Positions 8,955 to 17,409 are shown, counted from the first letter of the stretch. The stretch: 64,000 nucleotides of DNA from DASTQL01 sp035462375 (GCA_035462375.1 DATHUJ010000055.1:1-64000); one strand, 5' to 3'. Numbers and translations are program-made. The notes: a model not told the origin generated them from the sequence alone.

Positions 8955-9571
8955 GCTGCCGCAGGATCCGCCTCGTCCATCTCCAGGCCGTCGAGGTCGG
9001 TCTCGTACGGGGGGTCGTCCCCGTACGGAGGCTCGTCCGGCATCGGCCGCGGTCGCCCGGCCCCGCTCGGACGACTCCCCTGGTCTGACGTCGGAGGCCT
9101 GCGGTCGCCCGTGACCGACTGGGTTGCTCCGACCGACCGTCCGGCCGTCGATGACCGTCGCTTGTCGTCGAGCCGACGGGGGCCGGACAGGATGCGACGC
9201 AGGACGGCCAGGCCGGCACCGGCCGCGGTGGCCACGTAGAGGCCGGGCGCCGTTGCCGCCAGGGTCTGGAGTGAGTCGACGAAGGCACCGGTTCCGGCCG
9301 CAGCGCTCACCCCGCGGCCGATGAGACCGGCCAGGACCGCCGCGGCGAGGAAGGCCAGGGGTGGCAGGACCGCAGCGGTGAAGAGCGCCTCCCGCCGGGC
9401 CCTCGCCGAGACCCAGAAGCACAGGGCGGTGGCCGTCACCACGAAGACCAGGCCGAGCCCGGGCGAGATGAGGAGGTCCACACCCGCGAGCAGGAGAGCT
9501 CCGCCGATGCCGACGACGCACGCACCGACAGGAGTCAGCCGCACCTGGGCAATTCGGTGCGCTGGTGCCAT
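8906..9571 (-). CDS. DUF6542 family membrane protein
   Basis: A 221-residue protein with about four transmembrane helices in residues 10-125, in two hairpins, and a long hydrophilic, Pro/Asp-rich cytoplasmic tail (from about residue 130) that includes a short repeat DEPPYGDDPPYETD. The arrangement fits the DUF6542 family found beside ispH and ychF in Nocardioides-type genomes. The start at 9571 has TACGGT (minus strand 9583-9578) 6 bases upstream. The tail is encoded antisense to the end of ispH for 49 bases. The function is unknown. Confidence 0.75.
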   Translation of the reverse strand: MAPAHRIAQVRLTPVGACVVGIGGALLLAGVDLLISPGLGLVFVVTATALCFWVSARARREALFTAAVLPPLAFLAAAVLAGLIGRGVSAAAGTGAFVDSLQTLAATAPGLYVATAAGAGLAVLRRILSGPRRLDDKRRSSTAGRSVGATQSVTGDRRPPTSDQGSRPSGAGRPRPMPDEPPYGDDPPYETDLDGLEMDEADPAAAQADAAWAARRSRRSS

Positions 9572-9577
9572 GGTCCG

Positions 9578-9583
9578 ACCGTA
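9578..9583 (-). promoter_or_regulatory. -10 element (TACGGT) of the DUF6542 gene
   Basis: The hexamer ends 6 bases before the ATG at 9571 on the minus strand, with no ribosome site; a leaderless-type start. Confidence 0.5.
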
Positions 9584-9609
9584 GGGCGATGGCCCGGTGC
9601 AGCGGGGGA

Positions 9610-9663
9610 GGCACGCCGCGGGTCGGCCCGCGGCGGCAGCGGGAGTGGCACGCCGCGGGTCGG
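9610..9663. repeat. 17-bp direct repeat enclosing a perfect hairpin
   Basis: GGCACGCCGCGGGTCGG occurs at 9610-9626 and 9647-9663. The first copy begins an 8-bp perfect inverted repeat (GCCGCGGG-TCGG-CCCGCGGC, 9615-9634). It lies in the 211-base spacer between the DUF6542 start and the rmuC stop and may act as the rmuC terminator; no T-tract is seen. Confidence 0.5.
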
Positions 9664-9782
9664 GCCGCAGCCACCACCGGATACGTGTCGGGTCAGGACC
9701 GGCCAGGCCAGGGCGCTTCGGCGAGTGGTGACGAGCCTGACCAGCACAGGCGCGCAGATCGCAACCCTTAGGTCGGCCCGGC

Positions 9783-11273
9783 TCAGCCTCCGACGGCTCG
9801 TGGGGCCGCCTCGTCGTCAGCCGCCTCCGGGCCGCCCGCCGACAGCCCGTAGCGGGGATCGGTGACGATCTCGTCGAGCGGGACGAGGGCCTGGGTCGCG
9901 GACGCGACCAGCTCGGGCGCCTGCACCTCCCGCGCGACCACGTCGACCTGCGGCGGGGCAGTGGTCTCGTCGTCGGCGACCTTGAGCTCCACCATGCGGC
10001 GGGCGGTCACCAGGACCCGGCTCTCCAAGGACGCCACGGTGTCGTTGTAGGCCTTGACAGCACCGTTGATCTGGCGGCCGAGCTTGCTGATGTGGGTGCC
10101 GAGCGTCGACAGCCTGCTGTGCAGGTCACGGCCGAGCTTGAGGACCTCCGCCGCGTTGCGGGCCAGGGCCGCCTGGCGCCAGGTGTAGGCCACGGTACGC
10201 AGCAGCGCGACGAGCGTCGCCGGGGTCGCGATGACGACGTTGCGGTCGAAGGCGTGCTCCAGCAACGTGGGGTCCTGCTCGAGGGCGGCGTTGAGGAAGA
10301 CCTCCGCGGGGACGAACATCACCACGAACTCAGGGGTCGGCTCGAACTGCTCCCAGTAGCGCTTGCCGGCCAGGTCGTCGATGTGGGTGCGCAGGTGTCG
10401 GGCGTGGGCGGCCAACCGCTGGGTGCGCACGGCATCGTCGCGGGCCTCCATGGCCTCGAGATAGCCGTTGAACGAGACCTTGGAGTCGACCACGATCCGC
10501 TTGTCGTCCGAGAGCTGGACCACCAGATCGGGTCGGAGCCGTCCGTCAGCCGTGTCGACCGTGGCCTGCTCGACGAAGTCGCAGTGCTCGACCAGGCCGG
10601 CGTTCTCGACCACCCGCCGTAGTTGCAGCTCACCCCATCGCCCCCGGACCTGCGGGGCTCGCAGGGCGGCGACGAGCTGGGCGGTCTCGACCCGCAGCTG
10701 CTCGGAGGTGCGACCCATCGACTGCACCTGCTCGCGCAGCTCGGAGTAGGCCGAGGCGCGCTCCTTCTCGACCGAGCCGAGCTGGGTCTCGACCTTGCCG
10801 AGCGACTCGCGCATCGGGGTGAGCAGCTCGTCGATGGCCTGGCGGCGTCGGTCGAGCTCGCCGGTGGCCCGCTGCTGGGCGCGCGTGAAGCGCTCCTCGG
10901 CCAGCTCGAGGAACTGCTTCTGCGTCTGCTCCAGCACCTCGCTGGACAGGGCGCGGAAGCGCTGGGCCAGCTGGTCGTGCTGCTCGCGCAGGTCAGCGAG
11001 CCGCCGCTCCGCACCCAGCCGCTCTGCCTCCAGCCGGGCCGCCGCCCCCCGTGCCTCCGCCTCGGCGGACGCTCGGTGGCGCTCCGAGGCCTCGGCCCGC
11101 CGCCGTACGTCGTCGCGCTCCGTCCTCGCGACCTCGGCCTCCCGTCGTACGGAGTCCCGCTCGGCAGCCAGGGCGGCCAGGGCGGCAGCCGACCTCGAAC
11201 GGAGCACGACGGCGGCCGCGAGGCCGCCCAGCAGGGCGCCGACGAGCACGAGGACGAGGTCGGTGGCGGTCAT
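9783..11273 (-). CDS. rmuC: DNA recombination protein RmuC
   Basis: A 496-residue protein. An N-terminal transmembrane helix (about residues 5-25) is followed by a long coiled coil (about 30-185, heptad-rich Ala/Arg/Glu) and the RmuC domain (about 190-440), with VRGRWGELQLRRVVENAGL, RPDLVVQLSDDKRIVVDSKVS and RNVVIATPATLVALLRTVAY, typical of the PD-(D/E)XK-like nuclease fold. In E. coli the loss of rmuC raises recombination at inverted repeats. It is divergent from ychF with 77 bases between the starts. A weak -10 (CAGAGT) lies 6 bases before the start. Confidence 0.92.
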   Translation of the reverse strand: MTATDLVLVLVGALLGGLAAAVVLRSRSAAALAALAAERDSVRREAEVARTERDDVRRRAEASERHRASAEAEARGAAARLEAERLGAERRLADLREQHDQLAQRFRALSSEVLEQTQKQFLELAEERFTRAQQRATGELDRRRQAIDELLTPMRESLGKVETQLGSVEKERASAYSELREQVQSMGRTSEQLRVETAQLVAALRAPQVRGRWGELQLRRVVENAGLVEHCDFVEQATVDTADGRLRPDLVVQLSDDKRIVVDSKVSFNGYLEAMEARDDAVRTQRLAAHARHLRTHIDDLAGKRYWEQFEPTPEFVVMFVPAEVFLNAALEQDPTLLEHAFDRNVVIATPATLVALLRTVAYTWRQAALARNAAEVLKLGRDLHSRLSTLGTHISKLGRQINGAVKAYNDTVASLESRVLVTARRMVELKVADDETTAPPQVDVVAREVQAPELVASATQALVPLDEIVTDPRYGLSAGGPEAADDEAAPRAVGG

Positions 11274-11336
11274 GGGACCACTCTGCCGGGCGGGCTGGAC
11301 AGAACCGCGGTGGCGGGTCGGCGCGTCGTCCGGACG

Positions 11337-11342
11337 TACCCT
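11337..11342 (+). promoter_or_regulatory. -10 element (TACCCT) of ychF
   Basis: It is followed by 8 bases and GTG 11351 with no ribosome site; a leaderless-type start. Confidence 0.5.
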
Positions 11343-11350
11343 TGTGCCCT

Positions 11351-12424
11351 GTGAGTCTCACCATCGGCATCGTCGGGTTGCCCAATGTCGGCAAGTCGAC
11401 ACTCTTCAACGCCCTGACCAAGAACGATGTGGTCGCGGCGAACTACCCCTTCGCGACGATCGAGCCCAATGTCGGTGTCGTCGGCGTTCCCGACCCGAGG
11501 CTCCACGTGCTCGCGGAGATCTTCGGGTCGGCCCGCGAGCTGCCCGCCACGGTGAGCTTCGTCGACATCGCGGGCCTGGTGAAGGGCGCCTCCGAGGGGC
11601 AGGGGCTCGGCAACAAGTTCCTCGCCCACATCCGCGAGGCCGATGCCATCTGCCAGGTGATCCGCGTCTTCGAGGACTCCGACGTCGTGCACGTCGACGG
11701 GCGGGTGGATCCCGCCGACGACATCGAGACGATCAACACCGAGCTCGTGCTCGCCGACCTCCAGACGATCGACAAGGCACTTCCGCGGCTGCAGAAGGAG
11801 GCCAGGCTCGTCAAGGACAAGCAGTCGGTCGTCGCCGCAGTCGAGGAGGCGCGGGCAGTGCTCGACACCGGACGCACCGTCTTCGCGGCGGGCTTGGACC
11901 GCGAGCCGCTGCGCGACCTCCAGCTGCTCACCGCCAAGGCGTTCCTCTACGTCTTCAACATGGACGAGGAGGAGCTGGTCAACGACGGGCTCAAGGACAA
12001 GCTCCGGGCTCTCGTCGCTCCGGCGGAGGCGATCTTCCTGGACGCTAAGATCGAGGCCGAGCTGGTCGAGCTGGACGACGACGAGGCACTGGAGCTTCTG
12101 CAGTCGACGGGCCAGCAGGAGTCAGGGCTGGACATGCTGGCGCGTGTCGGGTTCCAGACGCTGGGTCTGCAGACCTTCCTCACCGCTGGCCCCAAGGAGG
12201 CTCGCGCCTGGACGATCCCCCTCGGTGCCACCGCCCCGGAGGCCGCGGGGGTCATCCACACCGACTTCCAGCGGGGCTTCATCAAGGCGGAGGTCGTCTC
12301 GTACGACGAGTTGGTGGAGGCCGGCTCGATGGCCGAGGCCAAGGCGCGCGGGAAGGTGCGCATCGAGGGCAAGGACTACGTGATGCAGGAGGGGGACGTC
12401 GTGGAGTTCCGCTTCAACGTGTAG
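11351..12424 (+). CDS. ychF: Redox-regulated ATPase YchF (Obg family)
   Basis: A 357-residue OBG-family P-loop protein that binds ATP rather than GTP and associates with ribosomes. G1 is GLPNVGKST (residues 9-17); the switch region has DIAGLVKGASEGQGLGNKFLAHIRE; the G4 element is NMDE in place of NKxD, as in YchF; the C-terminal TGS-like domain carries RGFIKAEVVSYDEL. The GTG at 11351 is the only start that matches the family N-terminus. Conserved across bacteria; its partner here is the neighbouring ispH/xse block. Confidence 0.95.
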   Translation: MSLTIGIVGLPNVGKSTLFNALTKNDVVAANYPFATIEPNVGVVGVPDPRLHVLAEIFGSARELPATVSFVDIAGLVKGASEGQGLGNKFLAHIREADAICQVIRVFEDSDVVHVDGRVDPADDIETINTELVLADLQTIDKALPRLQKEARLVKDKQSVVAAVEEARAVLDTGRTVFAAGLDREPLRDLQLLTAKAFLYVFNMDEEELVNDGLKDKLRALVAPAEAIFLDAKIEAELVELDDDEALELLQSTGQQESGLDMLARVGFQTLGLQTFLTAGPKEARAWTIPLGATAPEAAGVIHTDFQRGFIKAEVVSYDELVEAGSMAEAKARGKVRIEGKDYVMQEGDVVEFRFNV

Positions 12425-12465
12425 TCAGGGCTTCCCCGAGCGGATGTCTGATGCAAACTCGTGGC

Positions 12466-12481
12466 CCGGCAAGCCTGCCGG
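12466..12481 (+). terminator. Possible ychF terminator hairpin
   Basis: CCGGCA-AGCC-TGCCGG forms a 6-bp perfect stem 41 bases after the ychF stop, with further GC pairing outside it. There is no T-tract, so the call is tentative. Confidence 0.4.
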
Positions 12482-12533
12482 CCGGGCCAGGCCGCCAGCC
12501 TCGGAGGCGCGGGCGACCGTGTAGAAAGCCGGC

Positions 12534-12682
12534 ATGACCGGACGCCGTGTCCCGCAATGGGGGGACCTGCAGCCGGTGCTGCGGCCACGGTCCCCGGTCC
12601 TCGACCCCACGGCCCGCCGTCTCGCCGCTGCGGCGTCCATCGGTGACCTGCGACGGCTGGCCCGGAGGCGGGCCCGCCCCCC
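12534..12682 (+). pseudogene. Displaced N-terminus of the alpha-hydroxy-acid oxidase (frameshift at a C6 run)
   Basis: Reading from ATG 12534 gives MTGRRVPQWGDLQPVLRP and ends in a stretch with GDLRRLARRRA, which is the usual N-terminus of LldD-like FMN enzymes. The rest of the enzyme continues in the +1 frame from PRAVFDYTDGG. Removing one C from the run of six at 12677-12682 joins the two frames without any gap (LARRRARPRAVFDYTDGG). This is either a true frameshift or a homopolymer sequencing error. Confidence 0.7.
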
Positions 12683-14778
12683 GGGCGGTCTTCGACTACA
12701 CCGACGGGGGGGCCGGGGACGAGCTCAGCTTGCGCCGGTCACGGGCGGCGTATGCCCGGGTGGAGTTCCGTCCGCGGGTCCTGCAGGACGTGTCCGGAGT
12801 CGACCCCTCGGCTCTGCTCCTGGGCCGCCGCTCTGCGTTGCCGCTGGTCTTCGCCCCCACCGGCTTCACCCGCATGATGCACACCGAGGGCGAGCCCGCC
12901 GTCGGTCGGGTCGCCCGCCAGGCAGGGATCCCGTACGCGTTGTCGACCATGGGCACGACCTCCATCGAGCGGCTGGCGGACGAGGCGCGGGGCGCCCGCC
13001 TGTGGTTCCAGCTCTACCTGTGGCGCGACCGGGCCGCCAGCCGGGACTTCATCGCCCGGGCCCGTGACGCCGGCTACGAGGCCCTGATGCTGACCGTCGA
13101 CACTCCCGTCCCCGGCCCACGGCTGCGCGACGTCCGCAACGGCCTGACCATCCCGCCCGCGCTGTCGCTGCGGACGCTTGCGGAGGGAGCCTTCCACCCG
13201 GCTTGGTGGTTCGACCTGCTGACCACGGAACCGCTCGAGTTCGCTTCACTCAACCGCTTCGAGGGCACCGTTGCCCAGCTGGTCTCGAGGATGTTCGACC
13301 CGTCCGCGACCCTCGCCGACGTGGCCTGGCTGCGCGAGGCGTGGGAGGGCCCGCTGGTGGTCAAGGGTGTCCAGACGGCGAGCGACGCTCGGGCGGTCGT
13401 CGACGTGGGTGCCGACGCCGTCGTCGTCTCCAACCACGGCGGTCGCCAGCTTGATCGGGCACCCACGCCTCTCGAGGCGCTGCCCTCCGTGGTGGACGCC
13501 GTCGGTGCCGACGCGGAGGTCTACGTCGACGGCGGCATCCTCTCCGGCGCGGACGTCGTGGCGGCGGTCGCACTCGGCGCACGTGCGTGCCTCGTCGGCC
13601 GGGCCTACCTCTACGGGCTGATGGCGGCCGGCGAGCGGGGCGTCCAGCGGGCCGCCGACATCCTCGCCGCAGAGGCAACCACCACGATGGCCCTGCTCGG
13701 GGTGACGTCGGTGGCAGACCTGCGCCGCGACCACGTGTCCCTACGGGGTGACCGGGCCTGGGGTCTGCCCATGGACGTCGTCGAGCTCACGCCCGGCCGA
13801 GAGCAGTACGCATTCACCTTCGGCGGAGTCGCACCGATCATGCGGGTCCGGCCGGGCACCGTCTTGCGCTTGTGGTCGGACGACGCGTTCGGCGGCGTCT
13901 TGCGCAGCGTTGACGACCTGTCCAGCGCACAGGTGGACCTCCGCTTCGTCAACCCCCAGACCGGCCCGTTCCACGTCGAGGGAGCGGAGCCCGGTGACAC
14001 CCTCGCGCTGCACTTCGTGGCCGTCGAGCCGGCCCGTGACTGGGGAGCCTCAGCGGCCATCCCGTTCTTCGGTGGTATGACGAGCACCGACCGCGTGGTG
14101 ACCCTTCAGGACCCGCTCCCGGACACCACGTGGATCTACGAGCTCGACCGGAAGCGCTCGACGGTCACGTTCGCGGCACGACAGTCCGAGCACCGCATCG
14201 CGCTCCCGGTCGAGCCGATGCTGGGCACGGTGGGCGTCGCCCCCGCGGGCAACGAGGTGCGCTCGTCGCTCGTCCCCGACCGTTTCGGCGGCAACATGGA
14301 CACGCCGCAGATGCGGGCGGGGGCGACCGTGTTCCTCGGCGTCAACATCGAGGGTGCGCTCTTCTCCGTCGGTGACGGCCACTACCGCCAGGGCGAGGGC
14401 GAGGCGTGCGGCACCGCCGTCGAGGGCGCCATGACCACGACGCTCATCGTCGAGCTCATCAAGGGCGGTGCCCCCGGGTGGCCTCGCCTCGAGGACGACA
14501 CGCACTGGATGACCGTCGGCTCCAGCCGCCCTATGGAGGACTCCTGGCGGATCGGGAACGCCGAGCTCGTTCACTGGGTTTCCGAGCTGTACGGCCTACA
14601 CACCATGGACGCGTACCAGCTGCTCTCCCAGGTCGCGGAGGTCCCGGTAGCCAACGTCGTCGACGCCAACTACAGCGTGGTGGTCAAGGCCGCCAAGGCT
14701 CTGCTCCCCGCCGCCGACGCTTTCGGTGGCCTGCACGCGGATCTGCGCGAGCGTGCACGTTCGCTCGGTGCCGTCTGA
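12547..14778 (+). CDS. Fused FMN alpha-hydroxy-acid oxidase and acetamidase/formamidase
   Basis: One uninterrupted frame encodes two enzymes. Up to codon about 398 it is an FMN-dependent alpha-hydroxy-acid dehydrogenase (LldD family) with LTVDTPVPGPRLRDVRNG, VVKGV, the catalytic VSNHGGRQLD and the FMN-phosphate site VYVDGGILSGADVV. From Met409 (ATG 13771) to the end it is a 335-residue acetamidase/formamidase, beginning MDVVELTPG and containing LHFVAVEPARDWG and VPDRFGGNMDT. The first about 45 codons are out of frame with the real N-terminus (see 12534). At the junction, one extra G in the G4 run at 13745-13748 would create a stop (CTA-CGG-GGG-TGA) and separate the genes. Together they could convert an alpha-hydroxyamide to an alpha-keto acid; that is inference. 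Confidence 0.8.
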   Translation: MSRNGGTCSRCCGHGPRSSTPRPAVSPLRRPSVTCDGWPGGGPAPRAVFDYTDGGAGDELSLRRSRAAYARVEFRPRVLQDVSGVDPSALLLGRRSALPLVFAPTGFTRMMHTEGEPAVGRVARQAGIPYALSTMGTTSIERLADEARGARLWFQLYLWRDRAASRDFIARARDAGYEALMLTVDTPVPGPRLRDVRNGLTIPPALSLRTLAEGAFHPAWWFDLLTTEPLEFASLNRFEGTVAQLVSRMFDPSATLADVAWLREAWEGPLVVKGVQTASDARAVVDVGADAVVVSNHGGRQLDRAPTPLEALPSVVDAVGADAEVYVDGGILSGADVVAAVALGARACLVGRAYLYGLMAAGERGVQRAADILAAEATTTMALLGVTSVADLRRDHVSLRGDRAWGLPMDVVELTPGREQYAFTFGGVAPIMRVRPGTVLRLWSDDAFGGVLRSVDDLSSAQVDLRFVNPQTGPFHVEGAEPGDTLALHFVAVEPARDWGASAAIPFFGGMTSTDRVVTLQDPLPDTTWIYELDRKRSTVTFAARQSEHRIALPVEPMLGTVGVAPAGNEVRSSLVPDRFGGNMDTPQMRAGATVFLGVNIEGALFSVGDGHYRQGEGEACGTAVEGAMTTTLIVELIKGGAPGWPRLEDDTHWMTVGSSRPMEDSWRIGNAELVHWVSELYGLHTMDAYQLLSQVAEVPVANVVDANYSVVVKAAKALLPAADAFGGLHADLRERARSLGAV

Positions 14779-14817
14779 TCCGCGTACCCCGTCCCCGCAC
14801 CGAAAGGCCAGGACGTC

Positions 14818-15576
14818 ATGGACCTCCAGCTCGCCGGTAGGCGCGTCCTCGTCACGGGCGGCACTCGCGGCATCGGCCGGGCAATCGTCGAGGGTTTTCT
14901 CGACGAGGGCGCTGCGGTCGGCTTCTGCGCCCGCACCGGCGAGGAGGTCGCGGCGACCGAGGCAGCTCTGAAGGACCGCGGCACCGTGGCCGGGGCGGTG
15001 CTGGACGTCGGCGACGGCTCGGCGCTGGCGGCGTGGGTGGACAACGCGGCCGAGTCCTTCGGTGGGCTCGATGTCGTGGTAGCCAACGTCAGCGCGCTCG
15101 CGATCCCCGACACCGAGGAGAACTGGGTAACCAGCCTCAACGTCGACCTCATGCACACGGTGCGACTCGTCAACGCGGCGCTCCCGCACCTCGAGCAGAG
15201 CGAGGCCCCTTCGGTGATCGCCATCTCGAGCGTGTCCGGTCGTGAGTCGGACTTCGCATCCGGCCCGTACTGCACGGCCAAGACGGCCATCGTGGGCGAC
15301 ATCCACGGCCTCGCCCTCCAACTCGCCGGCAAGGGCATCCGTGCCAACACCGTCTCTCCTGGCAACACGTACTTCGACGGCGGGGTGTGGCAGAGCATCG
15401 AGCAGGGCGACCCCACACTGTTCACGACCGCTCTGGAGCTCAACCCAACGGGTCGAATGGGCCGGCCAGAGGAGGCCGCGGCCGCCGTCGTGTTCCTCGC
15501 CAGTCCCCGGGCGAGCCGTCTCAGTGGCGCCAACCTGGTCGTGGACGGTGCGCTGACCCGAGGCATCCAGCTCTAG
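14818..15576 (+). CDS. SDR family NAD(P)-dependent oxidoreductase
   Basis: A 252-residue classical short-chain dehydrogenase. The cofactor loop is GGTRGIG (residues 14-20), the NAG equivalent is VVANVSA, and the catalytic pair is Y151-x3-K155 (YCTAK) preceded by ISSVSG. The C-terminus (ANLVVDGALTRGIQL) is that of FabG-like enzymes. It starts 39 bases after the amidase stop, with GAAAGG upstream of ATG 14818, and is probably in the same operon as the oxidase-amidase fusion, so it may act on the same hydroxy or keto compound. The substrate is unknown. Confidence 0.88.
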   Translation: MDLQLAGRRVLVTGGTRGIGRAIVEGFLDEGAAVGFCARTGEEVAATEAALKDRGTVAGAVLDVGDGSALAAWVDNAAESFGGLDVVVANVSALAIPDTEENWVTSLNVDLMHTVRLVNAALPHLEQSEAPSVIAISSVSGRESDFASGPYCTAKTAIVGDIHGLALQLAGKGIRANTVSPGNTYFDGGVWQSIEQGDPTLFTTALELNPTGRMGRPEEAAAAVVFLASPRASRLSGANLVVDGALTRGIQL

Positions 15577-15733
15577 CCGTACGAGCTCCGAAGGTTGGCG
15601 CCGAGCACCGGGCAGCAGCGGGTGGCGCCGGGACGGGTCTGCTCGCCGGCTGGCGTGTCCGTCGCGCGGAGGGCTCTGCGAAGCTCTCCCCGAGATCGAG
15701 GATGGGCGCACACGCTGTTCCTGGGAGGTCGTC

Positions 15734-16135
15734 ATGGATCGTGGACTGGCTGCGGCGGGAGTGTGCTTGGTCGGCGCAACGGCACTCGGTGCCGTCGTGT
15801 CCGTGCGGGAGGGCATCCCCGGCGAACCACTCGGGGCACGAGTGCCGGGTCGTGTCCCGGTCCACCTCCTGCTGGGCCTGGGGAGCGGCTTGTCGGCCCC
15901 ATGGCCGATGCCGGTAGGGGTGCTGGTGGCCGTGCTGCGTTCCCGCACGGGCCAGGCGGGGCGCGTACGACTCTGTGCCGGTGTCGGGGCCGGAGTCCTC
16001 GCCGGGACGCTGGTCGAGCCGGTGACCTGGGGGCGGAGGTCCCGACGGCCGTGGGTCGGCGCCGCAGTCGCCTTCAACATCGTCTCGGGATGTGCCCTGG
16101 TGATGGCCGCGCGCAAGGCCCGGGTAGTGAGGTAG
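15734..16135 (+). CDS. Small hydrophobic membrane protein, unknown
   Basis: A 133-residue protein with about four predicted membrane segments (around residues 5-25, 42-65, 78-100 and 108-125), separated by short Arg/Pro-rich loops. I do not recognise the family. A purine-rich GGGAGG stands 7 bases before ATG 15734. It is preceded by a 157-base spacer after the SDR gene and converges on the TetR gene. Confidence 0.6.
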   Translation: MDRGLAAAGVCLVGATALGAVVSVREGIPGEPLGARVPGRVPVHLLLGLGSGLSAPWPMPVGVLVAVLRSRTGQAGRVRLCAGVGAGVLAGTLVEPVTWGRRSRRPWVGAAVAFNIVSGCALVMAARKARVVR

Positions 16136-16202
16136 CCGCTCGAACCAGGTGCTCGGAGATGTTTGCCTCGGCGACGGCTGTGGGCACCTCCCAACGGCCC
16201 GG

Positions 16203-16778
16203 TCAAGAAGCCCGGAACAGGACCGCGGCGACCGCCCGGGCGGCAGCTTCCGGGTCGTCGCCGAGACCGTCGGGCAGGGCGTCGTTGAGCCACAGGGTGG
16301 CGAAGCCGTGGACGAGGGACCATGCGGCGACGCCCGCGAGCCGCACGTCGGGTCCCCGCTGCGCTGCCGGGAGCGAGCCGGCTCCACCGTAGAGGGCATC
16401 GGCGGCGCGCTGGCGCGCGGCTTGTACGGCTGCGTCGTCCGGGCGGTAGAGGTCGGGCCGGTACATCACCTCGAAGTGGGCTCGGTGGTCGATCGCGAAG
16501 CGCACGTAGGCGACCCCGACCTCGAGGAACTCCCGGGTGTCCCGTTGAGCGGTGGTCAGCGCCTCCGCCAGCAGGTCGAAGCCCTCCGCGGCGACCGCGG
16601 TCAGAAGCCCCGCCTTGTCCCCGAAGTGGTAGGCCGGTGCGGCGTGTGAGACCCCCGCCCGGCGCGCCAGGTCGCGCAGGCTGAGCCCGGCCGGGCCGGT
16701 CTCGAGGAGGGCGGCAACGGCTGCGTCGAGCACGACACGACGCAGGTCGCCGTGGTGGTACGGCCGGGTGGTGGACAT
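16203..16778 (-). CDS. TetR/AcrR family transcriptional regulator (WHG domain)
   Basis: A 191-residue repressor-type protein. The N-terminal helix-turn-helix (about residues 9-55) has RRVVLDAAVAALLE and LRDLARRAGVSHAAPAYHFGDKAGLL. The C-terminal ligand domain resembles the WHG type (TetR_C_25), with RFAIDHRAHFEVMYRPDLY and AWSLVHGFATLWL. It is divergent from a DoxX-family gene; the intergenic region carries a palindromic operator and overlapping promoters, so it most likely represses both itself and the DoxX gene. The start at 16778 has TACGCT 8 bases upstream on the minus strand and no ribosome site. Confidence 0.9.
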   Translation of the reverse strand: MSTTRPYHHGDLRRVVLDAAVAALLETGPAGLSLRDLARRAGVSHAAPAYHFGDKAGLLTAVAAEGFDLLAEALTTAQRDTREFLEVGVAYVRFAIDHRAHFEVMYRPDLYRPDDAAVQAARQRAADALYGGAGSLPAAQRGPDVRLAGVAAWSLVHGFATLWLNDALPDGLGDDPEAAARAVAAVLFRAS

Positions 16779-16786
16779 GGACGCAC

Positions 16787-16837
16787 AGCGTAGACCCTGA
16801 TCTAGCCATTGACAAGTTCGAGCCGCGCCGCTACTGT
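16787..16837. promoter_or_regulatory. Overlapping divergent promoters, tetR and doxX-like gene
   Basis: On the plus strand TTGACA (16809-16814), 17 bases, then TACTGT (16832-16837) form a near-consensus vegetative promoter for the DoxX gene. On the minus strand TTGTCA (16815-16810), 17 bases, then TACGCT (16792-16787) form a promoter for tetR that shares the same -35 bases. Confidence 0.7.
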
Positions 16838-16844
16838 CTGGGCA

Positions 16845-16859
16845 GTGACAAGTTGTCAC
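16845..16859. promoter_or_regulatory. TetR operator palindrome
   Basis: GTGACAA-G-TTGTCAC is a perfect 15-bp dyad located at the expected transcription start of the DoxX gene. A half copy, TGACAAGTT, lies at 16810-16818 over the two -35 boxes. It is the best candidate binding site of the adjacent TetR protein. Confidence 0.7.
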
Positions 16860-16886
16860 CGTCAAGTTTGGACTCGGAGGTCCGCC

Positions 16887-17387
16887 ATGGTCCCGCTCGT
16901 CGTTCTCGTCGCCGTCACGCTGACCCTGCTCGCGGTGGGAGCCGCCGGGGTCCGCCGGCTGAGGCCCTGGCCGGTCGCCTTGCGCGGCGGGCTCGCGGCG
17001 ATGTTCGTGGTCACCGGTGTGTCGCACTTCGTCGGGATGCGTGACGACCTGATCGCCATGGTCCCGCCCGTGCTGCCCGCCGCCGGCCTGCTGGTCACCC
17101 TGACCGGCGTCCTGGAGCTCGCCGGGGCTGCAGGACTGCTCATGCGCCGCACCGTCGCGTGGGCGGCTGGAGGCCTGGCCGCCCTGCTGGTCGCGATGTT
17201 CCCGGCCAACGTCTACGCCGCCGTCGAGGGTCTCAGCCTGGGCGGCTCGACCGCCATGGCCCTGGTCCCGCGGACCGTGCTCCAGATCGTGTTCCTGGGC
17301 GCGACGGTCGCGGTGCTCGCCGCCTACGCACCGCTTCGACGGGGCCTGCGCACCGGCGCCACGGCGCCGATCAGCGTCCGGAGCTGA
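16887..17387 (+). CDS. DoxX-family membrane protein
   Basis: A 166-residue protein with four to five transmembrane helices, beginning about residues 3-23 and including FVVTGVSHFVGMRDDLIAMVPP, the conserved N-terminal stretch of DoxX/DoxD-like proteins, and LTGVLELAGAAGLL. A ribosome site GGAGG (16876-16880) stands 6 bases before ATG 16887. It is under the strong TTGACA promoter and the palindromic operator described above and is probably induced when the adjacent TetR protein is released by its ligand. DoxX relatives are linked to quinone or redox processes; the role here is unknown. Confidence 0.82.
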   Translation: MVPLVVLVAVTLTLLAVGAAGVRRLRPWPVALRGGLAAMFVVTGVSHFVGMRDDLIAMVPPVLPAAGLLVTLTGVLELAGAAGLLMRRTVAWAAGGLAALLVAMFPANVYAAVEGLSLGGSTAMALVPRTVLQIVFLGATVAVLAAYAPLRRGLRTGATAPISVRS

Positions 17388-17409
17388 CTGCTCACTGTCG
17401 GGATTGCTT

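Noticed and set aside
12425..12533. Spacer after ychF considered as a riboswitch
   Set aside because: Only a short GC hairpin is seen; no conserved riboswitch core could be recognised.
14596..16815. 739-codon minus-strand frame across the SDR and membrane-protein genes
   Set aside because: It is antisense to a clear SDR enzyme and its composition is that of a shadow frame.
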